The notes: generated by a model not told the origin, from the letters alone. 45,476 nt of DNA from Bacteroidota bacterium (GCA_016213435.1 JACRAL010000136.1:1-45476), one strand, 5' to 3'. Positions 9,474-18,543 are shown, numbered from the stretch's first letter. A program made the numbers and translations.

Positions 9474-12437
9474 TTAATTTTGTTCCGCGCCATTATTGAT
9501 TAATTCTTTCTTTAGATATTTTGCTGTATGCGATTTTTCATTTTTAATAATCTCTTCAGGAGTTCCTTCGCAGATAATTGCTCCGCCTTTTGCACCGCCT
9601 TCGAGTCCCATGTCAATAATATGGTCAGCAACTTTAATTACATCCATGTTGTGTTCGATGACGATAACGGTGTTCCCGCTTTCGGTGAGTTTGTTCAATA
9701 CCTCCAAAAGAATTCGAATGTCCTCAAAATGAAGACCCGTGGTTGGTTCGTCAAGAATGTAAAGGGTTTTTCCTGTGTCGCGCTTTGCAAGTTCGGTGGC
9801 AAGCTTTACACGCTGTGCTTCCCCGCCCGAAAGTGTAACGGATGATTGTCCGAGTGTGATGTAATTAAGTCCCACGCTCTTCAGCGAACGTATTTTCTGT
9901 ACGATGTTCGGAATGCTTTCGAAAAAAGTTACGGCTTCTTCAATGCTCATGTTCAGCACATCGCTGATGGATTTTCCTTTGTAGCGTAGCTCCAGTGTTT
10001 CGCGGTTGTATCTTTTTCCTCCGCATGTTTCGCAATTCACATAAACATCGGAGAGAAAATTCATTTCGATCGTTCTTACTCCTGCTCCCTGGCAGGTTTC
10101 GCATCGTCCGCCTTTTACGTTGAACGAAAAACGTCCCGGTTTGTATCCGCGGATCTTTGCTTCGGGAATAAGGGTGAACAGATTTCGGATGTCAGAGAAT
10201 ACCCCTGTGTAAGTAGCAGGATTGGAGCGTGGAGTTCTGCCGATGGGAGATTGATCCACTTCGATCACTTTGTCGATCAGTTCAAGTCCCTTGATGGATT
10301 CATACGCAAGGGGTTTTTGATGCGAACGATAAAAATAATGACTTAGGATTGGATAAAGCGTTTCATTTATCAGAGTTGATTTTCCGCTTCCAGAAACTCC
10401 GGTAACGCAAATAAATTTTCCGAGCGGAAAACTTGCAGTTACATTTTTAAGATTATTCCCATGGGCACCCTTCAGAATAAGATGTTGCCCGTTTCCTTTT
10501 CGTCTGATTAATGGGATAGAAATATTTTTTTGTCCTGAAAGATATTCTCTTGTCAGGGATGACTCTCCATTCTCCATTCTCCATTCTCCATTCTCCATTA
10601 CTCCTACAATTTTCCCTCCGTGTACTCCAGCTGCAGGACCAACATCAATTACGTAATCAGCCGCAAGTATCATTTCTTTATCGTGTTCCACTACAATTAC
10701 AGAATTTCCTATATCTCGAAGATTTTGCAGTGCTTGAATGAGCCGTGTGTTATCGCGCTGATGAAGCCCGATGCTTGGTTCGTCCAGAATATAAAGTACG
10801 TTCACGAGTTGAGAGCCAATCTGTGTGGCGAGACGAATCCGCTGCGCTTCTCCTCCCGAAAGTGTTTGTGCGCTTCTGTCAAGCGTGATGTAATCAAGCC
10901 CGACATCTGCCAAAAACTGAATACGCTTTCTGATCTCTTTGAGGATCTCTTTTGCAATTATATTTTGTGTTGAATCAAAATTACTTTCAATACCGTCAAA
11001 CCATTTTTTCAGTTCGATTACATCGGTGGAGGAAAGATCAGAAATACTTTTTCCTCCGATCTTGAAATATTGTGCTTCTTTTTTTAATCGTGTCCCGTTG
11101 CACTCAGGACATACTTTTTCGTTCATAAATTCCTCTACCCATCGGCTGACAGAAGGAGAAACAGCTTCGTCATTTTGTTTAACAAGAAAATTCACAATTC
11201 CTTCAAAAGAAAGAGAATAACTGTAAGCTGTGTTATCCGGATTAGTTTTTACTTTGAACATTTCATCTGCGCCATAAAGAATAACGTTCAGTGCATGTTC
11301 CGGAATTTTTTTTATTGGTTCTTTCAGTGAGAAATGATACTTCTGTGCAATCGCTTCTATCTGCTTGAATATCCAGGTTGGCTTGTATTCTCCTATAGGA
11401 ATGATCCCTCCTTTATAAATACTTTTGTGGAAATCTGGAATTATTTTATGAATGTCGATTTCGCTTATGTGCCCGAGACCATTGCATTTTTGACAGGCAC
11501 CATAGGGAGAATTGAAAGAAAAAGTATTGGGCTGAGGTTCATCGTAAGAAATTCCGGAAGTGGGACACATTAAGTTTTTGCTGAAGAATGTCACCCCCTC
11601 TTCCTTCTCCTCCTTCTCCTCCTTCTGGGGAGAAACCTGAGCTGCACTCGCAACCTTTAGTTGTCCTTTTGAGAGAGTTGGAGAGGGGTGTTGCACCATG
11701 ATTGTTCCTTTTCCCTGCTTCATTCCAAGCGTGATAGAATCAATCAGTCGTTTTTCATTTCCGGTTTTGATCTCAAGTTGGTCAATGACAAGTTCTATAT
11801 CGTGAATTTTATAACGGTCAAGAGTCATTCCGTGCTTGAGTTGCTGAATATGGCCGTCAATTCGCATTTTGGTGAAACCATGTTTGCGCGACAGTTCAAA
11901 AAGTTCCCGGTAATGACCTTTTCTTGCCCGAACAATAGGAGCGAGAATCGTTACTTTTTGTCCTTTGAATTTTGTTTGAATCAAATTAAGTATTTGGTCG
12001 GAAGTATAGCGTACCATTTTCTCTCCAGATACATAGGAATAGGCATCTGCCACTCGGGCAAAAAGCAATCGCATAAAATCATACACTTCAGTGATTGTGC
12101 CGACCGTAGAGCGGGGATTTTTGCTGACTGTTTTCTGTTCAATGGAAATAACAGGAGAAAGTCCGGTGATCTTATCTACGTCTGGGCGTTCCATTTCTCC
12201 GAGAAACTGACGCGCATAAGCAGAAAATGTTTCAATATATCTGCGCTGACCTTCTGCGTAAATGGTGTCGAACGCAAGAGAGGATTTTCCGCTTCCGCTC
12301 AAACCTGTAATGACAACCAGTTTGTTTCTGGGAATAGTAACGTCAATATTTTTCAGATTGTGAACGCGTGCTCCAATTACTTCGAGGAATTCCGTTTCAG
12401 ACTGAACGTCCGGAATTATTATTTCAACTGCACTCAT
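9474..12437 (-). CDS. uvrA: UvrABC system protein A, with two repeat-derived insertions
   Basis: This is the DNA-damage recognition ATPase of nucleotide excision repair, which loads UvrB at lesions. Two ABC modules are visible: Walker A GLSGSGKS (45-52) and later GVSGSGKS, two LSGGEAQR signatures, and Walker B regions LYILDEPSIGLH and LYILDEPTTGLH. Zinc-finger CxxC pairs (GACQKC, VCPEC, RCETC, NCETC) are intact. At 987 residues it is about 40 longer than usual. The excess is explained by residues 250-282 (a 99-bp repeat) and a MENGEWRMENGE peptide near 613-625 (a heptamer tract). Both lie outside the catalytic motifs, so activity is probably kept. Its ATG overlaps the stop of the lytic transglycosylase gene by 4 bp. 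Confidence 0.97.
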   Translation of the reverse strand: MSAVEIIIPDVQSETEFLEVIGARVHNLKNIDVTIPRNKLVVITGLSGSGKSSLAFDTIYAEGQRRYIETFSAYARQFLGEMERPDVDKITGLSPVISIEQKTVSKNPRSTVGTITEVYDFMRLLFARVADAYSYVSGEKMVRYTSDQILNLIQTKFKGQKVTILAPIVRARKGHYRELFELSRKHGFTKMRIDGHIQQLKHGMTLDRYKIHDIELVIDQLEIKTGNEKRLIDSITLGMKQGKGTIMVQHPSPTLSKGQLKVASAAQVSPQKEEKEEKEEGVTFFSKNLMCPTSGISYDEPQPNTFSFNSPYGACQKCNGLGHISEIDIHKIIPDFHKSIYKGGIIPIGEYKPTWIFKQIEAIAQKYHFSLKEPIKKIPEHALNVILYGADEMFKVKTNPDNTAYSYSLSFEGIVNFLVKQNDEAVSPSVSRWVEEFMNEKVCPECNGTRLKKEAQYFKIGGKSISDLSSTDVIELKKWFDGIESNFDSTQNIIAKEILKEIRKRIQFLADVGLDYITLDRSAQTLSGGEAQRIRLATQIGSQLVNVLYILDEPSIGLHQRDNTRLIQALQNLRDIGNSVIVVEHDKEMILAADYVIDVGPAAGVHGGKIVGVMENGEWRMENGESSLTREYLSGQKNISIPLIRRKGNGQHLILKGAHGNNLKNVTASFPLGKFICVTGVSGSGKSTLINETLYPILSHYFYRSHQKPLAYESIKGLELIDKVIEVDQSPIGRTPRSNPATYTGVFSDIRNLFTLIPEAKIRGYKPGRFSFNVKGGRCETCQGAGVRTIEMNFLSDVYVNCETCGGKRYNRETLELRYKGKSISDVLNMSIEEAVTFFESIPNIVQKIRSLKSVGLNYITLGQSSVTLSGGEAQRVKLATELAKRDTGKTLYILDEPTTGLHFEDIRILLEVLNKLTESGNTVIVIEHNMDVIKVADHIIDMGLEGGAKGGAIICEGTPEEIIKNEKSHTAKYLKKELINNGAEQN
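10564..10598. repeat. Five perfect 7-bp tandem repeats (TCTCCAT) inside uvrA
   Basis: Five uninterrupted TCTCCAT units are read on the minus strand as the MENGEWRMENGE peptide. Seven is not a multiple of three, so gain or loss of one unit would shift the frame in the second half of uvrA. Confidence 0.9.
11592..11690. repeat. 99-bp in-frame repeat insertion in uvrA
   Basis: The ends are inverted, CACCCCCTC (11592-11600) and GAGGGGTG (11683-11690). The length is exactly 33 codons and encodes HPSPTLSKGQLKVASAAQ followed by a Lys/Glu-rich tail. UvrA homologues normally have a short loop before FFSKNLMCPTSG here. The central part matches the repeat at 8560-8588. Confidence 0.8.
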
Positions 12438-13522
12438 TTTTTGAATATGGAATCGGCAGGGGAGGAGAGGATAGTTTCAGAGGGACGAATATCATCAATT
12501 CTCATTCCCAGACTATCAGAAGATGCCAGACGAGCTATATACTCTTCGTTATATCCCTGTTTTGGAAATTCAATGAAGTAAGTTTTTTTATTTTTATTAG
12601 AAAGAAGTGTTTTTCTCAGCCATGGGTTAAAGTATTTCAGAATTTTATAACTCACATTATTTTTATTTGCAAAATCAGTAAGATCTGTAATACTGCTGTC
12701 AATCCGAATTTTTCGAGTTGAAATAGGCGGATAAAGATCTTTGGTTCTGAGTAAATAGCCATATTTTTTGGGGTTTGAAATAATTTCTTTTACAGTAAGT
12801 ATCCTGAAGATGTAGCGGGCTGTTTCTTCGTTAAGTGTAAGATCATAGTATGAATTTGCTTTTTGTTTTTCCATCTGAGTTTTTAAACCGTCAATACCCA
12901 TATTGTAAGAGGCTGCAGCCAAAGTCCAGTTGCCGAATATTTTATAAGCATCATTGAAATATCTGCATGCTGCTTCAGTAGATTTTTCTAGGTTATACCG
13001 TTCGTCAATTTCATCGTTCATTTCAAGTTCGTATTGTTTGCCGGTACCATCTACAAACTGCCAAAATCCTGCAGCTCCCTTTGGAGAAACGCTGTTGGTT
13101 AAATTACTTTCAATCAGTGGTATGTATTTAAAATCATCGGGTATGCCATTTTTTTTCAAGATGGAGGCAATAAAGGGTAGCCAACGGTTTGCTCGTTTGT
13201 GCATCAAGATTGTTTGAGAATGAAAATAGGTGTTCACAATCAATTCCCGTTCTATACTTTCTGTTACTGTGAAATCATATACAGGAACTTTTTCTTCAGC
13301 GAACTGAAGGTCTCTGGGCACCATCACTCCGTACGTTCTGTTGTTGGCAAGAAAAGATTTCCAGTAGAGCTCATCTTCTGAGGTCATTTTTGAAGAAAAA
13401 ATAAAAAACTCAATTGGAACAATCAGAAGAAGGATTAAGAGGAAGAGTCCTCCTATCCGCCCTTTTACTAAAAAAAAATAAAGTTTATATGCTGTATTTT
13501 TTAGCATGGTTAATATTTTCAT
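12434..13522 (-). CDS. Membrane-anchored lytic transglycosylase (MltD/SLT type)
   Basis: An N-terminal membrane segment (about 24-42) anchors a periplasmic SLT domain. The domain carries the catalytic Glu138 in YIPLIESNLTNSVS, followed by GAAGFWQF, YNLEKSTEAACRYF and ALAAASYNMG-like (TLAAASYNMGID) motifs, the usual order in goose-type/SLT transglycosylases that cut peptidoglycan to 1,6-anhydro-muropeptides. The C-terminal ~80 residues (ITDLTDFANKNNVSYKILKYFNPWL) look like one degenerate LysM-type module. The first 38 bp overlap the WecA-type gene; the ATG at 13507 is an alternative start. The 3' end overlaps uvrA by 4 bp. Confidence 0.85.
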   Translation of the reverse strand: MKILTMLKNTAYKLYFFLVKGRIGGLFLLILLLIVPIEFFIFSSKMTSEDELYWKSFLANNRTYGVMVPRDLQFAEEKVPVYDFTVTESIERELIVNTYFHSQTILMHKRANRWLPFIASILKKNGIPDDFKYIPLIESNLTNSVSPKGAAGFWQFVDGTGKQYELEMNDEIDERYNLEKSTEAACRYFNDAYKIFGNWTLAAASYNMGIDGLKTQMEKQKANSYYDLTLNEETARYIFRILTVKEIISNPKKYGYLLRTKDLYPPISTRKIRIDSSITDLTDFANKNNVSYKILKYFNPWLRKTLLSNKNKKTYFIEFPKQGYNEEYIARLASSDSLGMRIDDIRPSETILSSPADSIFKK

Positions 13523-14627
13523 TATCTAAACATTCAGCAGGGGATTGATTCAATGAAGGTGTTTGTTGTATGATGTTTCCTTTCATTAGGGTGATTATGA
13601 ATAGAGAAGCAAAAATTCCGACAGGAAAAATAGAAATAAGAAGAAAATCGTCCAATGACCATGAGGGGATTTTTGTTTCGATAAAATAGATCAGGCAGGC
13701 AGAAGCCATTCCAATTAGTGCAAAGAGAATGGCAATTCTTTTTTCGGTGAGTCCTCTGTAAAACAGGTGGTGTGTAGTGTGATCTTTGCCACCGATAAAG
13801 GGAGAGCTTTGCTTGAGAAGACGGTTTATTATAACAATGGTTGTGTCAGCGATAGGAAGAACAAACGCAACTGCAACCATCAGGATTTGCCTCGAAATAG
13901 AAATTGTATCGTTAAATGAAGTCGAATCGTTCCAAAAATAAACGATTCCGATTACGGATAAAAGTAAGCCAAGAATTTGACTTCCTGTATCTCCCATAAA
14001 AAGTTTTGATGGATGCCAGTTAAATAGAAGAAATCCTGAGAGCGAAGCGATTGTACCTATGAGAATAAGAAAATGAATATTATTTTGATAGCCGGCAATA
14101 GCAAGAAGCATCAGTGCTGAGGAAAATATGGAAATGGAAACAATGGTAGAGATAGCATCCATGTTGTCGAGCATATTTAATGAATTCATAATTCCCACTA
14201 CCCAAATAATAGTAAGAAGATAATTGAGCATCATATTTGGAAAAATCCCGATAAATACTCCAGAGTAGCATAGAATTAACCCGCACAGAATCTGTACAAA
14301 TAACTTTAAAAACGGGCGGGTATTATACGCGTCATCTGCCAATCCCATCATAAAGGCGAGTGTTACGGTGCAGAGCAAGCCGAGCACTTTTTTGTTTAAC
14401 AGCACTTCTTGTGTTTCAAAGAATATTGAGTAACTCGCGAGCGAAATCAGGAATACAATAAAAAATGAAATCCCCCCTAGTGCCGGTTTTGAAGAAGATG
14501 CCCATCGGATCACAGTTTCCTTCTTATCTCTGATGCCAAGTGTCATAGAGAGTCTGAGGAACAATCCATTTATCAATATGGAGAAGATAAATGCTATGAA
14601 GAAAAATGCGATAAAGAAGAATGTCAT
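13485..14627 (-). CDS. Glycosyltransferase family 4 (MraY/WecA-type) undecaprenyl-phosphate sugar-1-phosphate transferase
   Basis: The protein has about ten transmembrane helices. Family motifs are present: RDKKETVIRW followed by KPALGGISF, the Asp pair GLADDAYNTRPF, NSLNMLDNMDA, and LFNWHPSKLFMGDTGS, with a late cytoplasmic GGKDHTTHHLFYRG (HHL motif of WecA types). It should transfer a HexNAc-1-phosphate to undecaprenyl phosphate at the inner membrane, the first step of O-antigen, capsule or similar glycan synthesis. The WecA subgroup is preferred over MraY because of the HHLFYRG motif and the lack of a cell-wall gene cluster. The start at 14627 gives a normal first helix; the upstream ATG at 14651 adds eight unlikely residues. 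Confidence 0.85.
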   Translation of the reverse strand: MTFFFIAFFFIAFIFSILINGLFLRLSMTLGIRDKKETVIRWASSSKPALGGISFFIVFLISLASYSIFFETQEVLLNKKVLGLLCTVTLAFMMGLADDAYNTRPFLKLFVQILCGLILCYSGVFIGIFPNMMLNYLLTIIWVVGIMNSLNMLDNMDAISTIVSISIFSSALMLLAIAGYQNNIHFLILIGTIASLSGFLLFNWHPSKLFMGDTGSQILGLLLSVIGIVYFWNDSTSFNDTISISRQILMVAVAFVLPIADTTIVIINRLLKQSSPFIGGKDHTTHHLFYRGLTEKRIAILFALIGMASACLIYFIETKIPSWSLDDFLLISIFPVGIFASLFIITLMKGNIIQQTPSLNQSPAECLDNENINHAKKYSI

Positions 14628-14707
14628 ACTTGTTTCTTTTCTAGAGTACACATTGAAACCTAAAGATAATAAATTTTACACAAAGGACACGAAGGAAGTT
14701 CTGCGGA

Positions 14708-15358
14708 TTATTTTTTAAACAAGCCGTGTATTTCAGCATCAATCTTTCGGATTATTTTTCCCAAATCTTCTTTTTTCTCTGAGAATGCATTGTCGTCAAT
14801 ATCAATGATAAGTAAGCGGCTGCTTTTGTGTGTGTCTTCATATTTGGTTATCCATGCTTCGTACCGTTCATTCAGGCGTTGAAGATAATCAAGCCGAATC
14901 GCTTTTTCATATTCGCGGCCTCGTTTTTGGATTTGTTCAACCAGAGTAGGTATGGATGCTCGGAGATAGATCAGCAGATCAGGCGGTTGAACGAACGACT
15001 GCATGAGGTTGAAAAGACTCATATAGTTGTCGAAATCACGGGTGGTCATTAAACCCATGGAGTGAAGATTAGGCGCAAAAATATTTGCATCTTCATATAT
15101 CGTTCTGTCCTGAATGATTGTTTTCTTGTTCTTGCGAATTTCAATGACCTGCTGAAAGCGGCTGTCGAGAAAGAAAACCTGCAGGTTAAATGACCATCGC
15201 TGCATATCTTCGTAAAAATCGTTGAGATACGGGTTGTTGTCTGCATCTTCATAATGAGCAACCCATTTATAATGCTTTGCTAGAAGGGATGTAAGTGTTG
15301 TTTTCCCGGAACCAATGTTTCCGGATACGGCAATGTGCATGTTGGTGTTGGTTTTCAT
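14708..15358 (-). CDS. Deoxynucleoside kinase
   Basis: The 216-residue length is typical of the family. The P-loop is SGNIGSGKTT (12-21). Next come the substrate-binding DADNNPYLNDFYED, WSFNLQVFFLDSRFQQ, the DRTIYEDANIFA motif (ERS/DRS-type) and a lid region QKRGREYEKAIRLDYLQRLNERYEAW. It phosphorylates deoxynucleosides for the salvage pathway in the cytoplasm; which base it prefers cannot be read from sequence. The ATG overlaps the stop of the upstream propeller-like gene by 4 bp, so the two are probably translated together. Confidence 0.92.
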   Translation of the reverse strand: MKTNTNMHIAVSGNIGSGKTTLTSLLAKHYKWVAHYEDADNNPYLNDFYEDMQRWSFNLQVFFLDSRFQQVIEIRKNKKTIIQDRTIYEDANIFAPNLHSMGLMTTRDFDNYMSLFNLMQSFVQPPDLLIYLRASIPTLVEQIQKRGREYEKAIRLDYLQRLNERYEAWITKYEDTHKSSRLLIIDIDDNAFSEKKEDLGKIIRKIDAEIHGLFKK

Positions 15359-16173
15359 TTTTGTACGTTGTAAATGTCTAAGCTTTTTTGTTTCAGCAAA
15401 TATAGTTTTTCTTTTTCGGTACGGGCATCGAGTGTTTGCAATTCGGGTAAGGATATTTTTCCTTCTTCCAGTGTTTTCATATTATAACTGTTCATTTTTC
15501 CGTCTTTGAAGAAAATGATAAGGTCGTTATCGATTTGAAAATGATATAACCCTTTGAGAGGGATCGTTTTATTATAGGTGCCGTAAATATCAAAAACAAA
15601 AATCCCTTTGGTGGAATCATTTAGGAATACTCTGTTGTTTTTTTCTATAAGAAAGTTGGGATTTATTTCTGTAAGAAGTTGTTGTGAAACATTGCCCCTC
15701 TGATTGATTTTCTGAAAACTTTGATCAAAGCGAATTAGCTCTGCATTTTGCTTGTCGTAAATCCATGTTCCATTGTTGTGAGAAGAGCAGAGTAGAGAAA
15801 TCTGGTTGTATCCCATGGATTGAAACTGAATGGGATCTGTTGAAGGAGTGAGCGTATTGTCAAGAATAATCATTTGCTGAAAGGGTTCGTAAAACAGCAG
15901 AAGTTTCATTGGGTTGTTTGCGTCAAGGAGAGAAATTTTGCCAAGATTATTGTCGCTGTAGGATTTGAGAAAATTACCTTCAGGGCTGTATTTCTCTACT
16001 ATATTTCCTGCTACAATATAAGCGTTTCCAAGATTATCTGTGGTAAATGACACAGATGTTTTTGGGATGGATTTTATAAAAACAAATTTTGAATTCTGAA
16101 ATGCTGCTAATACAAACAAGAGGACAAACAAGTTTGTGTATTTAGAAATGCATTTTATTGTTTGTTTTTTCAT
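15355..16173 (-). CDS. Conserved hypothetical exported protein, beta-propeller-like
   Basis: A basic start and hydrophobic segment (about 14-28, NLFVLLFVLAAF) suggest export or an N-terminal anchor without a lipobox. The remainder has weakly repeating beta-rich blades of about 40 residues (TDNLGNAYIVAGNIVEKYSPEGNFLKSY, then FQQMIILDNTLT, GTWIYDKQNAELIRFDQ and GIFVFDIYGTYNKTI). This is the pattern of NHL/SMP-30-like propellers. No catalytic motif is visible. The 4-bp overlap with the deoxynucleoside kinase gene suggests co-expression, but gives no clear functional link. Confidence 0.55.
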   Translation of the reverse strand: MKKQTIKCISKYTNLFVLLFVLAAFQNSKFVFIKSIPKTSVSFTTDNLGNAYIVAGNIVEKYSPEGNFLKSYSDNNLGKISLLDANNPMKLLLFYEPFQQMIILDNTLTPSTDPIQFQSMGYNQISLLCSSHNNGTWIYDKQNAELIRFDQSFQKINQRGNVSQQLLTEINPNFLIEKNNRVFLNDSTKGIFVFDIYGTYNKTIPLKGLYHFQIDNDLIIFFKDGKMNSYNMKTLEEGKISLPELQTLDARTEKEKLYLLKQKSLDIYNVQK

Positions 16174-16208
16174 CTTTTAATTAACGCATTATCAAATTAT
16201 TTTTTTTG

Positions 16209-16280
16209 AGCCAGGAATGGGAGTTGAACCCACGACCTACGGTTTACGAAACCGTTGCTCTGCCACTGAGCTATCCTGGC
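16209..16280 (-). tRNA. tRNA-Thr (anticodon CGT)
   Basis: The reverse strand folds into a complete cloverleaf of 72 nt: acceptor GCCAGGA/TCCTGGC, D-arm GCTC/GAGC, anticodon stem ACGGT/ACCGT with loop TTCGTAA, and T-arm GTGGG/CCCAT with loop TTCAACT. The anticodon CGT reads ACG. The 3' CCA is not encoded; a T-rich stretch follows. It starts 13 bp after the GH3-family stop on the same strand, so it may share that transcript. Confidence 0.96.
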
Positions 16281-16293
16281 AAAATAGTTCAGC

Positions 16294-17805
16294 TTACTTT
16301 ATAGATAAAATCTCTTCCACATATTTTCTTTCATTCGAAAGCCGGGGAACTTTGTTCTGTCCTCCGAGTTTATCTTTTTTTCTGAGCCAGTTATAAAATG
16401 TTCCTTCTTTTATTTTTCGGATGATTGGCGCGCGAAGCACAAAATTATTAAAACGTTTTGCTTCGTAATCCGAATTCAATGATTTCAGGGCATTGTCGAG
16501 CACTTCCGAAAAATAATTCAGGTCTTCTGGAGATTTTTCAAATTCGATCAGCCATTCATGGGCGCCACTTTTATTTTCTTCCATAAATACAGGCGCCACT
16601 GTATATTCCTTTACTATTGAATTTGATTTCTCGCAGGCGATCTTCAATGCTTTTTCTGTATTATCAATGATCACTTCTTCTCCAAAGCTATTCAGAAAAT
16701 GTTTTGTGCGTCCAGTTATTTTAAAGCGGTATGGATTCACAGAAGTGAATTTAATAGTATCTCCGAGCTGGTAACGCCACAGCCCTCCGTTTGTTGAGAT
16801 TACCATCGCGTAATTCTGTTCGGTTTTTACTTCACGCAGCTGAATGGTTTTTTCGTTTTTGTTATCTATGTTATCGCAGGGAATAAATTCATAGTATATC
16901 CCATAATCAAGCATCAAGAGCAGGTCACTTGATTTTTTCTGATCCTGTAAGCCGAAAAATCCTTCCGATGCGTTATATAGTTCAAAATATCGCATGGTAT
17001 CGTTTCCCAAAAGATGTTTAAAATTTTCCTCGTAAGGAGAGAAATTGATGCCGCCATGAAAGTAGACTTCGAGGTTTGGCCAAACCTCTTTGATGGTTTT
17101 TTTTCGAGAAATTTCCAGAATGTATTTCAGAAAGACATTCATCCATGATGGAACGCCAGCAATACTTGTTACATTTTCTGTCATCGTGGCTTTTGCCATT
17201 TTATCCAGCTTCTCTTCGAAGTTACTTATGAGTGCAATGGAAAGGTCCGGGGCGCGAAAAAATTCTGCCCACAGCGGAAGGTGTTGCATGATGATAGCGG
17301 AAACATCTCCATGGTACGATTCATAATTATCATAGGTGTCGATAAAGTGGCTTCCTCCCAATGCAAGGCTTTTTCCGGTAAATATTTCTGTTGTCGGATA
17401 ATTATTGCAATAAATAGCCACCATGTCTTTTCCGCCTTTGTAATGACATTCTTCCAGCGATTCTTCGCTCACAGGGATAAATTTGCTTTTGTCATTTGTT
17501 GTGCCCGATGACTTGGCGAACCATTTTATATCCGTAGGCCAGAGAATATTTTGTTCTCCTCTGCGGATACGTTCGATATATGGTTTTATTGAGTCGTAGT
17601 CCTGCAAAGGGACTCTTGCTGAAAATTGTTCAGGTGTTTCAATGGATGTGTAGTTAAATTTTTTTCCCCATTCCGTGTTCTTTGCCGAATCCATCAGTTT
17701 TCTGAACCACTCGTTCTGAACTTCATGCGGATATTTCATGAACAATTCGATCTGGTGCATGCGTTTGGTCATGAGCCATGAAGCGAAGGAGTTGAGGAGT
17801 GGCAT
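16294..17805 (-). CDS. GH3 auxin-responsive promoter family protein (acyl-adenylate-forming)
   Basis: The 503-residue protein matches the bacterial GH3 family along its whole length. Visible features are the N-terminal NTEWGKKFNYTSIETPEQF, VPLQDYDSIKPYIERI, the phosphate-binding FAKSSGTTNDKSKFIPVS (about 114-131), FHGGINFSPYE, YNASEGFFGLQ and YRFKITGRTKHFLNSFGEEVI. Plant members adenylate a carboxylic acid and pass it to an amino acid; bacterial substrates are mostly unknown. It is cytoplasmic. The gene stands alone at the head of the minus-strand run, with a tRNA directly after it. Confidence 0.88.
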   Translation of the reverse strand: MPLLNSFASWLMTKRMHQIELFMKYPHEVQNEWFRKLMDSAKNTEWGKKFNYTSIETPEQFSARVPLQDYDSIKPYIERIRRGEQNILWPTDIKWFAKSSGTTNDKSKFIPVSEESLEECHYKGGKDMVAIYCNNYPTTEIFTGKSLALGGSHFIDTYDNYESYHGDVSAIIMQHLPLWAEFFRAPDLSIALISNFEEKLDKMAKATMTENVTSIAGVPSWMNVFLKYILEISRKKTIKEVWPNLEVYFHGGINFSPYEENFKHLLGNDTMRYFELYNASEGFFGLQDQKKSSDLLLMLDYGIYYEFIPCDNIDNKNEKTIQLREVKTEQNYAMVISTNGGLWRYQLGDTIKFTSVNPYRFKITGRTKHFLNSFGEEVIIDNTEKALKIACEKSNSIVKEYTVAPVFMEENKSGAHEWLIEFEKSPEDLNYFSEVLDNALKSLNSDYEAKRFNNFVLRAPIIRKIKEGTFYNWLRKKDKLGGQNKVPRLSNERKYVEEILSIK

Positions 17806-17854
17806 ACGAAGTACGAATTTACAAATGAATAATAATCATGACTTATGCACGATC

Positions 17855-17880
17855 GCATTGCGAGGACGAAGCAATCTCAC
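17855..17880. repeat. Degenerate single arm of a GCATTGCGAGG...GAAGCAATCTC repeat
   Basis: The gap 17806-18097 has no supported gene. It holds this 26-bp arm, which resembles the left part of the palindrome at 42025-42105, and a 17-codon leader-like ORF (17990-18040) with no sign of being real. Confidence 0.6.
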
Positions 17881-18070
17881 AGAAAATTTCTGGCGAAATG
17901 CCATCGCAACAACAGATGGTCAACACAGCATTGAAATTAGTCAAGTTATTGCAAAAATAATTTATATTTACATTTCTCGAAACAAAGCAATGAAAATAGT
18001 TATACTATTCCTGTTTCTGCTTGTTTCTGTTTTCAATTAGTGCATTCGGTAAATAGAAAACAAATAAAAT

Positions 18071-18078
18071 TATATTTG
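18071..18078 (+). promoter_or_regulatory. Bacteroidota -7 box (TATATTTG) before the VOC gene
   Basis: TATATTTG fits the TAnnTTTG consensus and lies 19 bp before the start codon. A good -33 TTTG is not present; TTCG at 18045-18048 is at the right distance. It would drive the VOC, SRPBCC and aroQ genes as one unit. Confidence 0.5.
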
Positions 18079-18097
18079 TATCAACAAACAAATAAAT

Positions 18098-18535
18098 ATG
18101 GCAAGAACAAACACGTATCTCAATTTTCCTCGAAACACGGAGGAGGCATTTAGTTTTTACAAATCCGTTTTTGGCGGAGAATTCAGCGGTGGTGGAATAG
18201 GGCGTTTTAAGGATGTTCCCCTTGCAGATGGAATGCCGCCATTTGCAGAGGAAGACAAAAATTTAATCATGCACATTGAATTGCCAATTGTTGGAGGACA
18301 TATTTTAATGGGAACAGATGCTCCTGAATCAATGGGCTTTAAAGTGAATTTTGGGAACAATGTTCATATAAGCCTTGAACCCGATACCAGAGCGGAAACT
18401 AAAAAACTGTTTAATGCATTGTCGGTAGGAGGGAAAGTAACTATGGAACTTCAGGACATGTTTTGGGGAGCATACTACGGAAGTTGCACAGATAAATTTG
18501 GGGTTCAATGGATGTTCAATTGTACTGAAAAATAA
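18098..18535 (+). CDS. VOC (glyoxalase/PhnB-like) family protein
   Basis: The 145 residues form one PhnB-like VOC domain: YLNFPRNTEEAFSFYKSVFGGEF at the start, then MHIELPIVGGHILMGTDA, HISLEPDTRAETKKLFNALSVGGKV and the end MFWGAYYGSCTDKFGVQWMFN. VOC proteins are metal-dependent or metal-free enzymes and binding proteins with varied roles; the substrate here is unknown. It is cytoplasmic. The next gene, an SRPBCC protein, follows after 8 bp, a common pairing in Bacteroidota. Confidence 0.85.
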   Translation: MARTNTYLNFPRNTEEAFSFYKSVFGGEFSGGGIGRFKDVPLADGMPPFAEEDKNLIMHIELPIVGGHILMGTDAPESMGFKVNFGNNVHISLEPDTRAETKKLFNALSVGGKVTMELQDMFWGAYYGSCTDKFGVQWMFNCTEK

Positions 18536-18543
18536 ATTTCACT

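Noticed and set aside
11688-12581. 297-aa plus-strand ORF
   Set aside because: It is the antisense of uvrA and the lytic transglycosylase gene, which have clear conserved motifs; the ORF has no domain.
14673-14705. ACACAAAGGACACGAAGGAAG stretch between the deoxynucleoside kinase and WecA-type genes
   Set aside because: It resembles a common dispersed repeat, but only one clear copy is present here, with a weak relative near 26630.
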